A stretch of DNA of 64,000 nucleotides, taken from the NCBI GenBank assembly GCA_019802505.1, contig JAFMOC010001064.1:1-64000 (forward strand), given 5' to 3'. Shown in pieces: positions 62,915 through 64,000 of the stretch; positions within the stretch are counted from its first letter, which is position 1; each line of letters starts with the position of its first letter. The notes under the pieces are model-generated. The model searched no databases, was not told the DNA's origin, and saw only the letters and a list, made by a program, of their open reading frames with translations. The DNA is from Corydoras sp. C115. Taxonomy: Eukaryota > Chordata > Actinopteri > Siluriformes > Callichthyidae. A program made the translations under genes and the position numbers.

Positions 62915-63026
62915 ATTTCACCCTGGGGATTAATAAAGTATTCTGATTCTGATTATGCCCAGCGATAGATTGGCGCTCTGTCCTGGGTGTATCTGTCTAG
63001 TGCCCGAAACGTTCTCCCCTGGATGG
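62915..63026 (+). mobile_element. Retroposon tail and SINE fragment
   Basis: 62918-62958 is the GGGGATTAATAAAGTATTCTGATT tail. 62959-63026 is the SINE segment GCCCAGCGATAGATTGGCGC to CTCCCCTGGATGG, joined directly to the tRNA-Leu cassette. Confidence 0.7.
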
Positions 63027-63566
63027 AAACCTGAGACGAAAACTTATCTATTTTGACAGATAAACTGGATGTTCTGTTTCAGACGGACGTTTGTAAAACT
63101 TAATAGATTAGAAATATTGATTTAGTTAGTTAGTAAATTAGTTTCATCTACGCCTGCAGATGAAAACCGCTAAAAAGTACTAAACAGAGGTAACCAGTAT
63201 CTAACTCCTTTAAATTTAATGTTTAAAAATATAGAAATAGTTTAATAGTTTACTATTTTACACTTAAAATTATACTCAAATGAATCTGTAAATTAAAATC
63301 TGTTTTAATTTGTTACATTCGTTCAGTCGTGCTTTGTTTCATTCCCGGGAAGAATGTCAAATGCTATTGTTTGGTAACAAAGTGCACTTCATAATGTATA
63401 CCCTACACAGACACCTAGGGCATATACGTGGTGTACGTTGCGCTATTTGGTACACCACACTTATTATTTGAATTAAAAACGCTTCCTCATAAAGACATAT
63501 TTAGACATGTTTTAAAGTTAAATAAAAACCAATGAACCTACATTAAACAAATATTAATATATATAC

Positions 63567-63620
<54 letters not shown>

Positions 63621-64000
63621 ATTGTGATGTTGGAGTTTAAATAATCAGAAAGTGAATAATGGGTCTTTACACTTTTGTACTGTCTGCTACTTCACTGTTG
63701 TCAGTTAAATCATTCTTTTTAGAGCTGCAGAAAACATTTTTTTTCAAAAGAATTATGTCAGAAGTGGGATTTGAACCCACGCCTCCAAATGGAGACCAGA
63801 ATTCTCATGTGGAAGGTGAGATACCTTAAGTCTGGCGCCTTAGACCACTCGGCCATTCTGACATTTTTCGGTAAATAAGAACTGTAGAGAGATTGGAGAC
63901 AAAAGAATGTCACAAAAATTTAGTACAGAATAAATTGGGTCAAAGAAAGTACTTTAAACTACGATATAAAAATGTTTATTATTTTATGATAAATAAGATA
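63027..64000. repeat. tRNA-Leu cassette, copy 3
   Basis: Matches 12150-13085 closely in order and orientation, including the tRNA-Leu. Within it, a (TA)n-(GA)n microsatellite (63560-63617) has expanded compared with copy 2. It runs off the window end. Confidence 0.85.
63756..63862 (-). tRNA. tRNA-Leu with intron, anticodon changed CAA to TAA
   Basis: A 107-base gene identical to the copy at 12829-12935 except for a few bases. Base 1 is the normal G, so the acceptor stem pairs fully; the T arm and boxes are intact. The anticodon reads TAA where the sister copy has CAA. The intron after the anticodon loop is kept with one base changed. If it is spliced, the product would be a Leu tRNA reading UUA. 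Confidence 0.8.

Noticed and set aside
1..64000. CRISPR array, bacterial operons, integrons or prophage
   Set aside because: The sequence is eukaryotic; short tandem repeats here are microsatellites, SINE runs and zinc-finger units, without the spacer pattern of CRISPR.

Overview
This is eukaryotic nuclear DNA, most likely from a ray-finned (teleost) fish. The creatine kinase gene has the vertebrate exon pattern. The tRNA genes carry the vertebrate introns in Leu-CAA, Arg-TCT and Tyr-GTA. The transposon mix (L2/Rex1-type LINEs, Tc1-like elements, Ty3/Gypsy, BEL/Pao, hAT and a tRNA-headed SINE) is typical of fish. An otophysan such as a catfish or characin is plausible, but the sequence alone does not settle the species.

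There are two convincing protein-coding host genes. A complete cytosolic B-type creatine kinase lies at 26.2-28.8 kb on the + strand: seven coding exons, 381 codons, all splice sites canonical. A C2H2 zinc-finger exon with 13 fingers lies at 37.95-39.24 kb on the - strand; its upstream exons are not visible. Almost everything else is a decaying tRNA-gene neighbourhood filled with mobile elements.

Layout: 0-5 kb, segmentally duplicated tRNA-derived DNA (His, Glu, Asp relics). 4.9-6.7 kb, a broken L2-like LINE and a SINE. 6.8-9.8 kb, a three-unit tandem array with Lys and Arg tRNA copies. 9.9-21 kb, SINEs and tRNAs for Phe, Leu, Arg, Tyr, Ile and Ala, plus a 5' LINE fragment coding for an endonuclease. 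21-25.6 kb, LINE 3' ends, a 7SL fragment and a dead Tc1 element. 26-29 kb, creatine kinase. 29-37 kb, more tRNA copies (Leu, Thr, Asp, Glu, a Thr-like one and Ser relics). 38-39 kb, the zinc-finger gene. 39.4-51.1 kb, a nested transposon complex: a Rex1-like LINE interrupted by a young full-length Ty3/Gypsy element, followed by a BEL/Pao element interrupted by an endogenous-retrovirus gag/LTR fragment, with a related repeat in inverted orientation at both ends. 51-64 kb, Leu/Ser/Gly tRNA relics, a near-full-length 7SL RNA gene copy, a deleted mariner, hAT fragments, a Tc1-like DD36E element, tRNA-Pro and a repeated Leu cassette.

The combination of tRNA clusters, a 7SL copy, a zinc-finger gene and dense transposons resembles the RNA-gene and zinc-finger-rich heterochromatic arm known from zebrafish chromosome 4. 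That comparison is inference. The most interesting observations are three tRNA bodies whose anticodon has changed, the datable nested insertions, recurring CTCF-like cores beside the tRNA cassettes, and the DD36E transposase.
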